Assembly (NCBI GenBank): GCA_023565505.1
Contig: JAIMBI010000010.1
Span: 1 to 64,000, forward strand
From: Actinomycetes bacterium
Lineage (GTDB): Bacteria > Bacillota > Sulfobacillia > Sulfobacillales > JAIMBI01
Length of the DNA stretch: 64,000 nt
Reading direction: 5' to 3'
In this document: piece after piece, positions 9,168-18,081 of the stretch
How the letters are laid out: each line of letters starts with the position of its first letter
Position numbering within the stretch: the stretch's first letter is position 1
Position numbers and translations under genes: made by a program
The notes under the pieces: model-generated
Told to the model about the DNA's origin: nothing
Database searches by the model: none
What the model saw: the letters and a program-made list of their open reading frames with translations, nothing else

Positions 9168-9651
9168 GATGGTCAAGGTTTCCGGGGCGCCAACGGGCAC
9201 GCGGAGACGGTGTCCGAAGGCCTTCCCGCCCGTAGCGTCGGCGCCCGCGCGTGCCTACAAAAGCACATGACGCGTCACGGGCCGATCTGGGCCCGGAGCG
9301 ATTGCCGACAGTCGGGCGTCCCTTCCGTGACGCCGGGGCGGCGCGGCCGCTCGTCGACGGCGAACCCAACCCGCACAGCGCGGCGGAGCAGGATGGATCC
9401 TCGCGTGCCGTGGCGTGCCGTCATGGCGACGCACCCGAAATCTACGCCGGATTGTGGGCCCAGGTCAGGTGCGCCGAGGCGGAACGGGCATCCCACGCCG
9501 TGTGTTCCCTGACGGTATGCGGACGGCAGGGAGACGGGCGCTCGCGCAGGCGATGAGGTGCCAGGCAGGCCGGCCTTGGAGGCTTGACGCCGGCTCCCGG
9601 TCTCTCTTTGGGTATCATGGGGCAAGGCCATATGAAGCGGGAGGGGTCCGC
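9168..9651. other. intergenic stretch without a supported gene
   Basis: Overlapping short frames on both strands show no family resemblance and no good ribosome site. A TATCAT at 9613-9618 could be a -10 box for the EamA gene, but the nearest TTGACG is 23 bases upstream, too far for a standard promoter. Confidence 0.5.
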
Positions 9652-10563
9652 GTGCGGGCGTCGGACTGGGTGAAGCTGGTGACCCTCGGGGCGCTGTGGG
9701 GTGGGTCGTTCGCCTTCATCCGCGTCGCGGCGCCCGCGTTCGGCCCTCCGACGCTGGTCGACGCCCGGGTGCTGCTCGCGGGGCTGGCCTTGACCGCGTG
9801 GGGCCGTTACGGGCGGTCCGGTCTTAAGCGCTTCAAACGTCACGCACGCATTTTTGCCCTTTTGGGTCTGTTCAACGCGGCATTGCCGTTTACGGCCATC
9901 GCCTGGGCGGAGCTCGCGGCCAGCTCGGCCTGGGCGGCCATCATCATCGCCACGACGCCGTTGTTCGCGGCTTTGGTCAGCCGCATCTGGCTGAGGGAGC
10001 CACTGGGCTGGGGCCGTGCGGGAGGCTTGGCGCTCGGTGTCGCGGGCGTGGTCATCCTCGTGGACGGCATGTCCCTGGCGCTACCCCACGACTGGGTGCA
10101 ACCGCTCGGCCTGCTGCTGCTCGGGGCCCTCTGCTATGCCGCCAGTGGCGTCTACACGGCGCGCCGGGCCCAGGCGGTTCCCCCGTTGGACTTGGCGTGG
10201 GGTCAGCAGTGGGCGGCGGGTCTCTGGCTGCTGCCGGTGGCCGTGGCCCTGCGGCCGGCGGCGCTTCCCGACTGGCCGGCCCTCGGCGCTCTGGGCGTGT
10301 TGGCCGTCGTCTGTACGGCCTTCGCGTACATCCTTTATTTCCAACTCATCCAGTCCGTGGGTGCCACCCGTGCGCTCAGCGTGAACTTCCTCGTGCCGCT
10401 GTTCGGGGTGCTGTGGGGGGTGCTGCTCCTGGGCGAGAAACTCTCGCCGCGCACCGTGATCGGCTTGGCGCTGGTCATGGCCAGCCTGCTGCTGGTCCTA
10501 CGTCCCGGTGCCGCCACGCGGACGGTCGCATCGGATCCTTCCGCCTCGTCCCCGGCGCCGTGA
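9652..10563 (+). CDS. EamA (DMT) family transporter
   Basis: Drug/metabolite-superfamily exporter with about ten membrane helices in two EamA repeats (roughly residues 10-135 and 150-285). GTG 9652 follows GGGAGGGG with correct spacing; 303 aa is typical. The first helix has TLGALWGGSFAFIRVA, and the second repeat ends with LLGEKLSPRTVIGLALV, both family hallmarks. Family members export amino acids or metabolites; the substrate cannot be told. It stands alone, converging on a GNAT gene with a hairpin between. Confidence 0.9.
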   Translation: MRASDWVKLVTLGALWGGSFAFIRVAAPAFGPPTLVDARVLLAGLALTAWGRYGRSGLKRFKRHARIFALLGLFNAALPFTAIAWAELAASSAWAAIIIATTPLFAALVSRIWLREPLGWGRAGGLALGVAGVVILVDGMSLALPHDWVQPLGLLLLGALCYAASGVYTARRAQAVPPLDLAWGQQWAAGLWLLPVAVALRPAALPDWPALGALGVLAVVCTAFAYILYFQLIQSVGATRALSVNFLVPLFGVLWGVLLLGEKLSPRTVIGLALVMASLLLVLRPGAATRTVASDPSASSPAP

Positions 10564-10567
10564 CGCC

Positions 10568-10590
10568 GGCGGGGCTCCGTCCGCCCCGCC
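10568..10590 (+). terminator. hairpin after EamA gene
   Basis: GGCGGGGC / GCCCCGCC, an 8-bp perfect stem with a 7-base loop, beginning 5 bases after the stop codon. No T-tract. Confidence 0.45.
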
Positions 10591-10728
10591 ACAGCCTTTC
10601 GCCCCCGCATCCGGGATGTCGGGGTGAGAGCCGTACAGCCGCTCCCGCCTCGGGCTTCGGCCGGTCGCCTTCGCCTCGAAAACACGCTCCGACCCCTCGG
10701 GGGTCGCTCGCACACGGCCGCAGTCGGC

Positions 10729-11223
10729 TCACAGGGGACGGAAGACGATCCGGGCGTCCTCGCCGTTTGCGAAGCAACGCGGCAGCACGGCGAGCGTCCG
10801 CCACCCAATCTGCTCCAAGACTTGCTGCTGCGCGTGGTTGGAGACCCGCACCTCGCCGAGGAAGGCGCGACAGCCCAGAGCCCGGGCCAACGGTTCCGCA
10901 GCCGTAAGGACGAAGCGCGCCAAGCCCCGCCGGCGGTAGGCGGGGTGAGTGACGTTGGCGAGCACGTGCGCGTACGGGCCGCAGGCCGTAAAGCCGAAGT
11001 ACGCGGCGATCGTCCGGCCGTCGCGCACGACCAGGTAGCACGTGTCCGGCTGGAGCAGCGCCGCCAAGACCTGCCGCAGCGACATCGGCTCCGGGAAGAC
11101 CTCGCGTTCCAGCGCGGCGATGCGAGGGGCGTCGGCCAGCCGGGCGGGTCCCACAGCCCATCCGCGATAGGTCCGCGGCACGGTTTTCCAGGCCGCGGCT
11201 AGCCGTCGCGGGGTCGCGGACAC
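10729..11223 (-). CDS. GNAT family N-acetyltransferase
   Basis: Acetyl-CoA-dependent acyltransferase, 164 aa. The acetyl-CoA motif A is clear (VTHPAYRRRGLARFVL, near residues 92-107), preceded by the expected beta strand and followed by the V.NHAQQQVLEQIGW segment typical of RimI-like enzymes. The substrate is unknown; the true rimI lies in the t6A cluster at 50.1 kb. It is divergently oriented from the orphan Mur-ligase gene, 151 bases away. Confidence 0.85.
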   Translation of the reverse strand: MSATPRRLAAAWKTVPRTYRGWAVGPARLADAPRIAALEREVFPEPMSLRQVLAALLQPDTCYLVVRDGRTIAAYFGFTACGPYAHVLANVTHPAYRRRGLARFVLTAAEPLARALGCRAFLGEVRVSNHAQQQVLEQIGWRTLAVLPRCFANGEDARIVFRPL

Positions 11224-11374
11224 GGTTCTCTCCCTCCGCTTCTACGGTATGCGCCGCGTCGCCGCGGGGCCGACGGCCGGTCGCTCCATATCATGGAATG
11301 ACGGCCCGGCGGCCGGTGCGCGGAAGGCCGGGCCGAATGGGCAAGGCATCCGGGACAGAGCGGAGGTGACGTCC

Positions 11375-12895
11375 TTGCAGGACGATGATGCGGGTGCCAA
11401 GCCGCTCGCCATCCTGGTCGGAGATCTGGGCGGCAGCCGCTGGGGCGATTGGACCGGGGTCCGCGTGCGGACCATTGCCCTGGACTCACGCGAGGTGGAG
11501 CCCGGAGCTCTGTTCGTCGCGCTGCCGGGGCAGAACACCCACGGGGTGCATCACATCCCGGACGCGTTGGCCCGGGGGGCGGTAGCCCTCTGGGTGCCGG
11601 ACGCGGTGAGCGAGACTGTCCGGACACGCTGGCCGGACCACCCGGGCTGGGCCACGCCGGACCCACGGGCCCTCCTGGGGGCGGTCGCGGCACGCTTGTA
11701 TGGGCATCCGGCGGACCGGTTGCGCTTGGCGGGGGTGACCGGCACCAACGGGAAGACGACCGTCGCGTACATGCTGGCCCAGATCCTGGAAGCGGCGGAC
11801 CGGACGGTGGCCCTGTGGAGCACGGCCTGGGCCGGGACTCGGGGACAGGGCGGGCGTCCCCGCATGACGACGCCGGAAGCCCCCGTGCTGCACCGGTTCC
11901 TGGCCGAGGCCGTGAGCCGGGGAGCGACCGACGCGGTGCTCGAGGTCTCTTCGCACGCCGTCGTCCTCCGGCGCATCGCGGGCCTGCGTTTCGCCGTCGG
12001 TGTGGTCACCAATCTGTCGCCCGACCATCTGGACTTCCACGGCAGCTTGACAGCGTACGTCGACGCCAAGCGGCGGTTCGTCGCCGAACTGCCGCAAGAC
12101 GCGGTCGCCGTGCTCAACGCCGACGACCCCGTGGTGCGGTCGTTCCGGGAAGCCGCGCAGGGATCGGTGGTCACGTTCGGGACGGCGCCGGAGGCCGACG
12201 TCCGGGCGCGATCGATCGAACCGGAAGGGGTGGGATTCATCGTCCGGGTGCGGCTGGCGACGACGGTGCCCGGCGCTGCTTCCGACCTCGTGCTGCGGCT
12301 TGCGCTGGCCGGGCGGCACAATGTCGCCAACGCGCTCGCGGCGCTGGCGGCCGCCACCGCCCTCGGGGTCGCCCCCGAGACCGCGGCGGCGGCGCTCGAG
12401 CGGTTCGCCCCGCCGGTCCGCCGCCTCCAGTCACGGCAAGTCGGCCCGTATACCGTGGTCGACGACGTGGCCATGAATCCCGGCAGCTACGAGGCCGTGC
12501 TGGCCACCGTCGCCGCCTGGGGCCGCCCGGTCGTCCTCGTCAACGCGCTCCGGGGCAATCGCGGGACCGAGGTCAATCGGCACATCGCCCAGATCCTCGC
12601 GCGTTGGGCCCCACGGCTCGGCGTCGACCGCGTCATCGCGACGGAGAGCCGAGGCCAGGTGGCCCTCCTCCCGGTGGACTACCGCGTCCGCCCGGAGGAG
12701 CGGGCCGCGTTCGAGGAAGCGGCCCGGGCGGCCGGGTTGCCCGTGGTCGTCCATCCCGAGCTGGAAGAGGCCCTCGACGAGGCCGTACGGCAGTTGGAAC
12801 CCGGCGGCGTGCTGCTGCTGCTCGGTACGTTCGGCATGGACGCCGGCCCGGATCTCGCCGTGGCGCGGCTTCGCCGCCACCCGGCGACAGAGTGA
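11375..12895 (+). CDS. orphan Mur-ligase family protein (MurE-like)
   Basis: ATP-dependent amide ligase fold. TTG 11375 follows GGAGGTGA by 5 bases (GTG 11366 overlaps that site); 506 aa. An N-terminal MurE-type domain (DSREVEPGALFVALPG) is followed by the central P-loop GVTGTNGKTT (about residue 124), EVSSHAV and the NLSPDHLDFH segment. The usual C-terminal DYAHtP motif is replaced by DDVAMNPGSYEA, and no DNPR or similar amino-acid-selecting motif is seen. So it is probably not the housekeeping MurE. It is not in a mur cluster; murC and murA are 40 kb away. Function unknown. Confidence 0.8.
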   Translation: MQDDDAGAKPLAILVGDLGGSRWGDWTGVRVRTIALDSREVEPGALFVALPGQNTHGVHHIPDALARGAVALWVPDAVSETVRTRWPDHPGWATPDPRALLGAVAARLYGHPADRLRLAGVTGTNGKTTVAYMLAQILEAADRTVALWSTAWAGTRGQGGRPRMTTPEAPVLHRFLAEAVSRGATDAVLEVSSHAVVLRRIAGLRFAVGVVTNLSPDHLDFHGSLTAYVDAKRRFVAELPQDAVAVLNADDPVVRSFREAAQGSVVTFGTAPEADVRARSIEPEGVGFIVRVRLATTVPGAASDLVLRLALAGRHNVANALAALAAATALGVAPETAAAALERFAPPVRRLQSRQVGPYTVVDDVAMNPGSYEAVLATVAAWGRPVVLVNALRGNRGTEVNRHIAQILARWAPRLGVDRVIATESRGQVALLPVDYRVRPEERAAFEEAARAAGLPVVVHPELEEALDEAVRQLEPGGVLLLLGTFGMDAGPDLAVARLRRHPATE

Positions 12896-12994
12896 TTCGC
12901 CGGCTGGGCGGGGATGGCACCGCCGGGGGAACCTGCCAGACCGGCTCGGCATACGGTATCCCCGGAATTCGCGAACGCGCGGGGAGTGGTGGGC

Positions 12995-14527
12995 GTGGTC
13001 AGCCGACCCGGGGGTTGGGAATGGGTGACGCTTCATGGGGCCCTGGACGCCTGGGCCCGGGCGACGCCGGCGCACGTGGCGGTGGTGGATGAGGCCACCG
13101 GCGTGCGTCTGACGTTCCGGGAGCTGCAGGCGTGGGCCGACGGGGCCGCCGGGGTGTTGGCCGAGGCCGGCGTGGGCCCGGGCGACCGGGTGGCATACTG
13201 GCTGGCCGATCGCGCCGAGTGCGTGGCGCTCTGGTTCGGCGCCAGCCGCCTCGGAGCGGCCTTCGTCCCCGTCAACCCGGCCCTGACCGTGCGCGAGGCT
13301 GTCAGGCAGCTCACCCACGCGGCCCCACGCCTCCTGGTCTGCGACCCGGAGCGGGCGGCGGCCGCCGAGCAAGTGCGCGAGATGGTCCCGGGCCTCGAGC
13401 GGACGTGGGTCGTCGGCGCGCCGGCCCTGGCGGCCGGCAGCCCACGGCCGGTGCGCACGGTCGACCCGGATCCGGGACGCCCGTTGGCTGTGCTCTACAC
13501 CTCGGGGACGACCGGCACCCCCAAGGGCGCGGTCCACACCCACGCCACGTGGCTCGGCTGGACGGGAGCCCTGGCGCTCCACCACGGCTGGACGCGGCGC
13601 GATCGCCTGGTCAACCCCTATCCTTTGTTCCACATGGGAGGCGCGGGGTTCTCGGCGGCCGCCCTGCTCGTCGGGGCGACGGTCATTCTTCCCGGGAAGG
13701 CGGCACCGGCCCGACTCCTCGAGGTGGTGGCGCGGGAGCGGGCGACCCTGCTCGCCGCCGTGCCGACGGTGTTGGCCCGCCTGGTGGGGGAGCCGGCCGA
13801 ACGACGGGCGGCCTGGGACTGGTCTGCCCTGAGGGCCATCCTGACGTCGAGCGCTCCGCTACCCACGCGCACGTACCGGGCGTTGACCGCCTGCTGGCCT
13901 CACGCGGGCATCTGGAGCCTGTATTCGGCGACCGAGATCCTGTTCACCGGCCTTGATCCGGAGGATCCTCGGCCCGACGCGCAGGTGGTCGGGCGCCCGG
14001 TCTTCGGGACGGAGATCGAGATCCGCGACGGCGCGGGCCGACCCCTTCCGCCCGGAGAGACCGGCCTCATCTACGGGCGCGGCCTGTCGTCGTTCGCGGG
14101 CTATTGGCACGGCCCGGAGGCCTTTGCCGCGGACGGCTGGTTCACCTGCCGCGACGTCGGGTTCCTCGACGCGGACGGCCGTTTGCACCTGGTGGACCGC
14201 GAGGCGGACTGGATCAACACGGGTGGGGAGAAAGTGGCCACCCCCGAGGTCGAAGACGTGCTCCTGAGCCATCCCGCGGTCGCCGAGGTCGCGGTGGTGG
14301 GCGTCCCGGATCCCGAATGGGGCGAGCGGGTGGAAGCAGTCGTCGTGCCCCGCGCCGGCGAAGGGGTCGACCCGGCGGGACTGCAGGCCTGGTGTCGGGC
14401 CCACCTGGCCCCCTACAAGGTCCCCAAGCGGATCCACGTCGCAACCGGCCTGCCCCGGGGATCGACGGGCAAGGTGTTGAAGCGGGCGATCCGCGAGCGG
14501 CTCCAGGCCGACCGAGCGGCGGACTAG
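12995..14527 (+). CDS. AMP-dependent acyl-CoA synthetase/ligase
   Basis: Activates a carboxylic acid to its CoA thioester through an acyl-adenylate. P-loop YTSGTTGTPKGAV at about residue 168; YSATE near 311; GWFTCRDVGFLDADG and DREADWINTGGEKV near 385-412; the C-terminal catalytic lysine lies in RGSTGKVLKR. GTG 12995 has GGGGAG 8 bases upstream; earlier in-frame starts lack one. 510 aa, normal for medium/long-chain ligases. Its stop overlaps the stop of the convergent MFS gene in the shared CTAG at 14524-14527. Confidence 0.9.
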   Translation: MVSRPGGWEWVTLHGALDAWARATPAHVAVVDEATGVRLTFRELQAWADGAAGVLAEAGVGPGDRVAYWLADRAECVALWFGASRLGAAFVPVNPALTVREAVRQLTHAAPRLLVCDPERAAAAEQVREMVPGLERTWVVGAPALAAGSPRPVRTVDPDPGRPLAVLYTSGTTGTPKGAVHTHATWLGWTGALALHHGWTRRDRLVNPYPLFHMGGAGFSAAALLVGATVILPGKAAPARLLEVVARERATLLAAVPTVLARLVGEPAERRAAWDWSALRAILTSSAPLPTRTYRALTACWPHAGIWSLYSATEILFTGLDPEDPRPDAQVVGRPVFGTEIEIRDGAGRPLPPGETGLIYGRGLSSFAGYWHGPEAFAADGWFTCRDVGFLDADGRLHLVDREADWINTGGEKVATPEVEDVLLSHPAVAEVAVVGVPDPEWGERVEAVVVPRAGEGVDPAGLQAWCRAHLAPYKVPKRIHVATGLPRGSTGKVLKRAIRERLQADRAAD

Positions 14528-15789
14528 GGGGCGGCGGGGGGAGGGCCGACGGCGGAGCGGACGAGCGTGCGCCGCTCGGTGGCGACGAGCCAGACCCCGA
14601 GCGGCACCGCCGCCAGGCTCAACACCGCCGTGGCCCAGTAGGGATCCCGGGCGCCGAAGGCGGCGACGGCGGTCGTGCCGACCACCGGACCCAGAGTGCC
14701 CCCCATGTCCCCGAAGAGTTGGACGCATCCCACCGCCTCGCCCCGCCGCGTGGGCACCACGTCGCCCAGGAGCGCCAGGAGCGGGCCGTTGAGAATCCCC
14801 ATGCCGAGGCCGATCAGCACCAGGCTGGCGACCAGTAGCGGCATGCGATCCGACCCGGCCAGCAAGGCGAATCCGGGGACCAGGAGGACGAGCCCGGCGG
14901 TGGAGACGCCGGCTCGGCTGGGCACGCGGTCCGACAGGCGGGCGGCGAAACCCATCGCGACGGCGCCGGCGGCCAGGAGGGCGGCCATCAGGAGTCCCGC
15001 GAGCGCAGAGGGGGCAAGGTGGGCCCAGTGCACCCGGCGGGCTTGGATCACAAGCTCGAGGGTGGCCAGCAGGAGTCCCTGCACCGCGAAGAAACCGGTG
15101 AAGTTCAGGAGGGCCAGCGCGTCGACGCGTCGGTCCTGCAGGCTGGCGAACAGGTCGCGGAAGCGACGGGCGTGCCCGGCCCTCGTGGCCCGGTGATCGG
15201 GGAGGCGCACCAGGGCGACCAAGGCGGCGACCAGGGAGGCGGCGGCCCCGACGAGGAACGCGTCCGCCTCACCGAGCCACTGGGCGGCCAGTCCTCCCAG
15301 GACCATGCCCGACGGGGTGCCCAGCGACTGGGCGGCCCGAACGATCCCCGCGGTCAGGCCGCGGTGTTCGCGGCCCCCGGCCTGGAGCGCCAGTGTCTGG
15401 CCGCCGATGAAGATGCCGGCCGACGCCGGCCCCCACAAGGCCCGCCCGAGGAGAAAGAGCACGGCGACCGCCCGGCTGCTGAGGCCCCACCAATACAGGC
15501 CCATCACCAGCGTCTCCACGACGAGTCCGGCAACCACGAGGCGCTTGCCCCCGAAGCGGTCCACGAGGTGGCCGACGAAGGGGTTGCTCAGGACACGGGT
15601 CAGGCGGTTGGCCGCCAGGATGACGCCGACCAGCGCCGGGGCCAAGCCGGTGGCCAGTCCGGCCAACGGCAGGATGGGGAAGACGATGCCGCCGCCCACG
15701 CCGGCGAGGAAGACGCCCGGGGCGATGGCCCAGGCAGTCCGGGCGGCCGCCGCGCGCCCGGGATCCTCCGCGTGCCGTGCCTGCCCCAC
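14524..15789 (-). CDS. MFS transporter, 12 TM
   Basis: Major facilitator permease, 421 aa. N-terminal helices are followed by NPFVGHLVDRFGGKRL (motif A between helices 2 and 3) and a related loop in the second half (RLSDRVPSRAG). The long central loop around residues 195-215 separates the two six-helix halves. The substrate is unknown. It is convergent with the acyl-CoA synthetase gene and divergent from the LarA-like gene. Confidence 0.85.
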   Translation of the reverse strand: MGQARHAEDPGRAAAARTAWAIAPGVFLAGVGGGIVFPILPLAGLATGLAPALVGVILAANRLTRVLSNPFVGHLVDRFGGKRLVVAGLVVETLVMGLYWWGLSSRAVAVLFLLGRALWGPASAGIFIGGQTLALQAGGREHRGLTAGIVRAAQSLGTPSGMVLGGLAAQWLGEADAFLVGAAASLVAALVALVRLPDHRATRAGHARRFRDLFASLQDRRVDALALLNFTGFFAVQGLLLATLELVIQARRVHWAHLAPSALAGLLMAALLAAGAVAMGFAARLSDRVPSRAGVSTAGLVLLVPGFALLAGSDRMPLLVASLVLIGLGMGILNGPLLALLGDVVPTRRGEAVGCVQLFGDMGGTLGPVVGTTAVAAFGARDPYWATAVLSLAAVPLGVWLVATERRTLVRSAVGPPPAAP

Positions 15790-15945
15790 GTCGGTCCCCC
15801 CTGGTCATTGTACGGGATCCGGCATCTCGCGCCGGTTCGGGGAGGGATGGACTCCGCGCTTGGAGAAGCTGTGGGCCCGACGACAGCGTGCAGGCCCGAG
15901 CGGCTTCCGGCCGGACCCGGCCGGGAAAGAGGAGGAGAAGGTCTC

Positions 15946-17238
15946 GTGTTGGATCTGACCGTGTTTCCGACTGTCACGTGGCCCCGCCTGATGCGTGTCC
16001 GGCAGCGTCTGGCCGGCCCGCCGGAGATCGTCGACGTGGAAGCCGCGGTGGAGCAGGCCGTCGCCCGGGTGGCGCACCGCATCCGCCCCGGGGCCACGTA
16101 TGCCTTGGGGGTCGGCAGCCGCGGGATCGCCCGCCTGCCCGACATCGTGCGGGCGACCATCGCGGCGGTGCGTCGGCGGGGCGCCGACGTCTTCATCGTC
16201 CCGGCCATGGGGTCGCATGGGGCGGCGACCCCCGAGGGTCAAGTGGAGGTCCTGGCCGCGCTCGGGGTGACCGAGGCGTCGATGGGGGTACCGATCCGGC
16301 CCGACATGGCCGTGGAACGGGTGGCGGAGGTGGAGCCGGGTCTGGACGCCTACGTGGCCCGGGAGGCCCTCCGCGCCGACGGCATCATCCCCGTGGCCCG
16401 CGTCAAGCCGCACACGTCCTTCCGGGGCCGGGTGGAAAGCGGCGTGATGAAGATGATCACCATCGGGTTCGGCAAGCAGCGGGGGGCCTCCACCGTCCAC
16501 GCCCGCGGCTTCGCGCGGTTCGCGGAACTGGTCCCCAAGGTCGCCCGGACCGTGCTGGCGCACGTGTACATGCCCTTCGGCCTGGCCGTCGTGGAGAACG
16601 CGCACGACCGGCCGGCCAAGATCACGGCCCTCGAACCGGAGGGGCTCGAAGACGCCGAGGCGGAGCTCCTGGAACTGGCCCGGTCGTGGATGGCCCGCCT
16701 GCCCTTCGAGGCGTTCGACGTCCTGGTGGTGGGAGAAGTCGGCAAGAACATCTCCGGTACCGGAGCGGATCCCAACGTGACGGGCCGGTACTCCACCGGC
16801 ATCACCGGGAAGCCGGTGATCCAGCGGGTGGTGTTCCTGCACCTCACGGAAGACACGCACGGCAACGCCACCGGCTTGGGGACGGCCGACGTCATCACGC
16901 GCGACCTGTTCGACCATCTGGACTTCGTCAAGACGTACACCAACGCGCTGACCTCCACCAACCTGGGCGCCGCCAAGATCCCGGTGATCATGAACTCCGA
17001 CCGTGACGCCGTGGAGCTGGCGCTGCGTACGGTCAACGGGGTGGCGCCCGAGGCGGTGCGCCTCGTGGCCATCCGCAACACGTTGGAGTTGGAGGAGTTC
17101 GTCATCTCCGAGGCCCTCTGGCCGGAAGCGGAGCGGTTGGGGTTGGAGGCGCTCTCGAAACCCGAGACCCCGGCCTTCGGCCCCGACGGGAGCCTCCGGC
17201 AGGTGGCGGGGCTGGCGCTCTACGGGCCGCGCGGGTAA
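15946..17238 (+). CDS. LarA-like (DUF2088, lactate racemase N-domain) protein
   Basis: 430 aa from GTG 15946, which follows a strong GAGGAGGAG site. The N-terminal half has GVGSRGIARLPDIVR and VPAMGSHGAATPEGQ; RVKPHTSFRGRVESGVMKM then GFGKQRGA is the diagnostic DUF2088 core. True lactate racemase needs a pincer nickel cofactor made by LarB, LarC and LarE, and none is visible here, so it may be one of the many LarA homologues acting on other hydroxyacids. A GC hairpin separates it from the convergent tenA. Confidence 0.8.
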   Translation: MLDLTVFPTVTWPRLMRVRQRLAGPPEIVDVEAAVEQAVARVAHRIRPGATYALGVGSRGIARLPDIVRATIAAVRRRGADVFIVPAMGSHGAATPEGQVEVLAALGVTEASMGVPIRPDMAVERVAEVEPGLDAYVAREALRADGIIPVARVKPHTSFRGRVESGVMKMITIGFGKQRGASTVHARGFARFAELVPKVARTVLAHVYMPFGLAVVENAHDRPAKITALEPEGLEDAEAELLELARSWMARLPFEAFDVLVVGEVGKNISGTGADPNVTGRYSTGITGKPVIQRVVFLHLTEDTHGNATGLGTADVITRDLFDHLDFVKTYTNALTSTNLGAAKIPVIMNSDRDAVELALRTVNGVAPEAVRLVAIRNTLELEEFVISEALWPEAERLGLEALSKPETPAFGPDGSLRQVAGLALYGPRG

Positions 17239-17285
17239 CGCTCCGGCGGGGGCATCCCGTCCCCGGGTGCGACCGCCGGATTCGC

Positions 17286-17313
17286 GGCGGGGCCGGCCGG
17301 AGCCGACCCCGCC
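17286..17313. terminator. hairpin between convergent LarA-like gene and tenA
   Basis: GGCGGGG / CCCCGCC, a 7-bp stem with a 14-base loop that is itself GC-rich, in the 121-base gap between two convergent genes. Could act in either direction. Confidence 0.4.
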
Positions 17314-17359
17314 GGGGCCTGCCCCTCGGCCGGGCTTCCCGTGCCCCGCGGCGTCCGGT

Positions 17360-18019
17360 TTACCAGGCCTCGTCGGCCACGTTCCAGAACAGGCTTTCCC
17401 ACCGCACCATCCGTACGAAGGCGGCCTGGGCGCGCGCCTCCTCGGTGGGTGACAGGACCAGCCCGTCGAGCTCGGCCCGGAGCCAATCCACGAAGGCGCT
17501 GAAGTCCGCGTCGCTGTGGAGCCGGATCCATGCCCGGTAGGGCCCGTACGCAGGCGGGTGCTCTTTGACCGGCGTCGCCCATTCGCGGTAGACCCACTCG
17601 CCCGCCAGGAAGGCGGCCAGTCCTTCCGCGTAGGATCCCTGGCCCGCCGCCGCTCGCAGCGTCTGCCCGATCCCCACCGTGACGGGCGCCAGGGGGGGTT
17701 GCCGCCAGACGGTCTCGGGAATGCCCAGCAGGGCGAACGTCTCCCGGAAGAAGTGGTCTTCCCCGTCGAGAACGGCGAGCAGGAAGGAGCCGAACCGCCG
17801 TTTGGCATCGGCGGACGGCGCCTTGGCGATGAGGTAGCCGAGCGCGTCCACAAGGTCCGCCACGTAGGCGTAGTCCTGGATCAGGTAGCGGCCGAACCGT
17901 TCCGGGGCGAGCGTGCCCCTCGTCAGCGCATGTACGAACGGGTGGTCGACCGCGTCGGCCCAGGGACTCCCGGCACGGTACCGCTCGCTGCGGGACGGGT
18001 GAACCGAATCGGACAACAT
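17360..18019 (-). CDS. TenA family protein, probable TenA_E class (thiamine salvage)
   Basis: Helical TenA/thiaminase-II fold, 219 aa from ATG 18019 after GAGGAGGGAGAC. It shows the expected HPFVHALTRGTL.PERFGRYLIQDYAYV start, the central acidic DGEDHFF helix and the terminal ..WESLFW.. segment with the conserved Glu. In TenA_C enzymes a Cys sits in the PCxWxY motif; here the segment reads AGEWVY, so the nucleophile is absent, as in TenA_E proteins that act on amino- or formylamino-pyrimidines. No other thi gene is adjacent; thiL is at 47.9 kb. Confidence 0.85.
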   Translation of the reverse strand: MLSDSVHPSRSERYRAGSPWADAVDHPFVHALTRGTLAPERFGRYLIQDYAYVADLVDALGYLIAKAPSADAKRRFGSFLLAVLDGEDHFFRETFALLGIPETVWRQPPLAPVTVGIGQTLRAAAGQGSYAEGLAAFLAGEWVYREWATPVKEHPPAYGPYRAWIRLHSDADFSAFVDWLRAELDGLVLSPTEEARAQAAFVRMVRWESLFWNVADEAW

Positions 18020-18081
18020 GTCTCCCTCCTCGAGGCCATTGTGGAAGACATCCTGAAACGCCCGGACGGGGGCGTGCGGCG

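Noticed and set aside
9275-9631. minus-strand 118-codon frame
   Set aside because: No ribosome site, composition unlike real genes, no similarity recognised.
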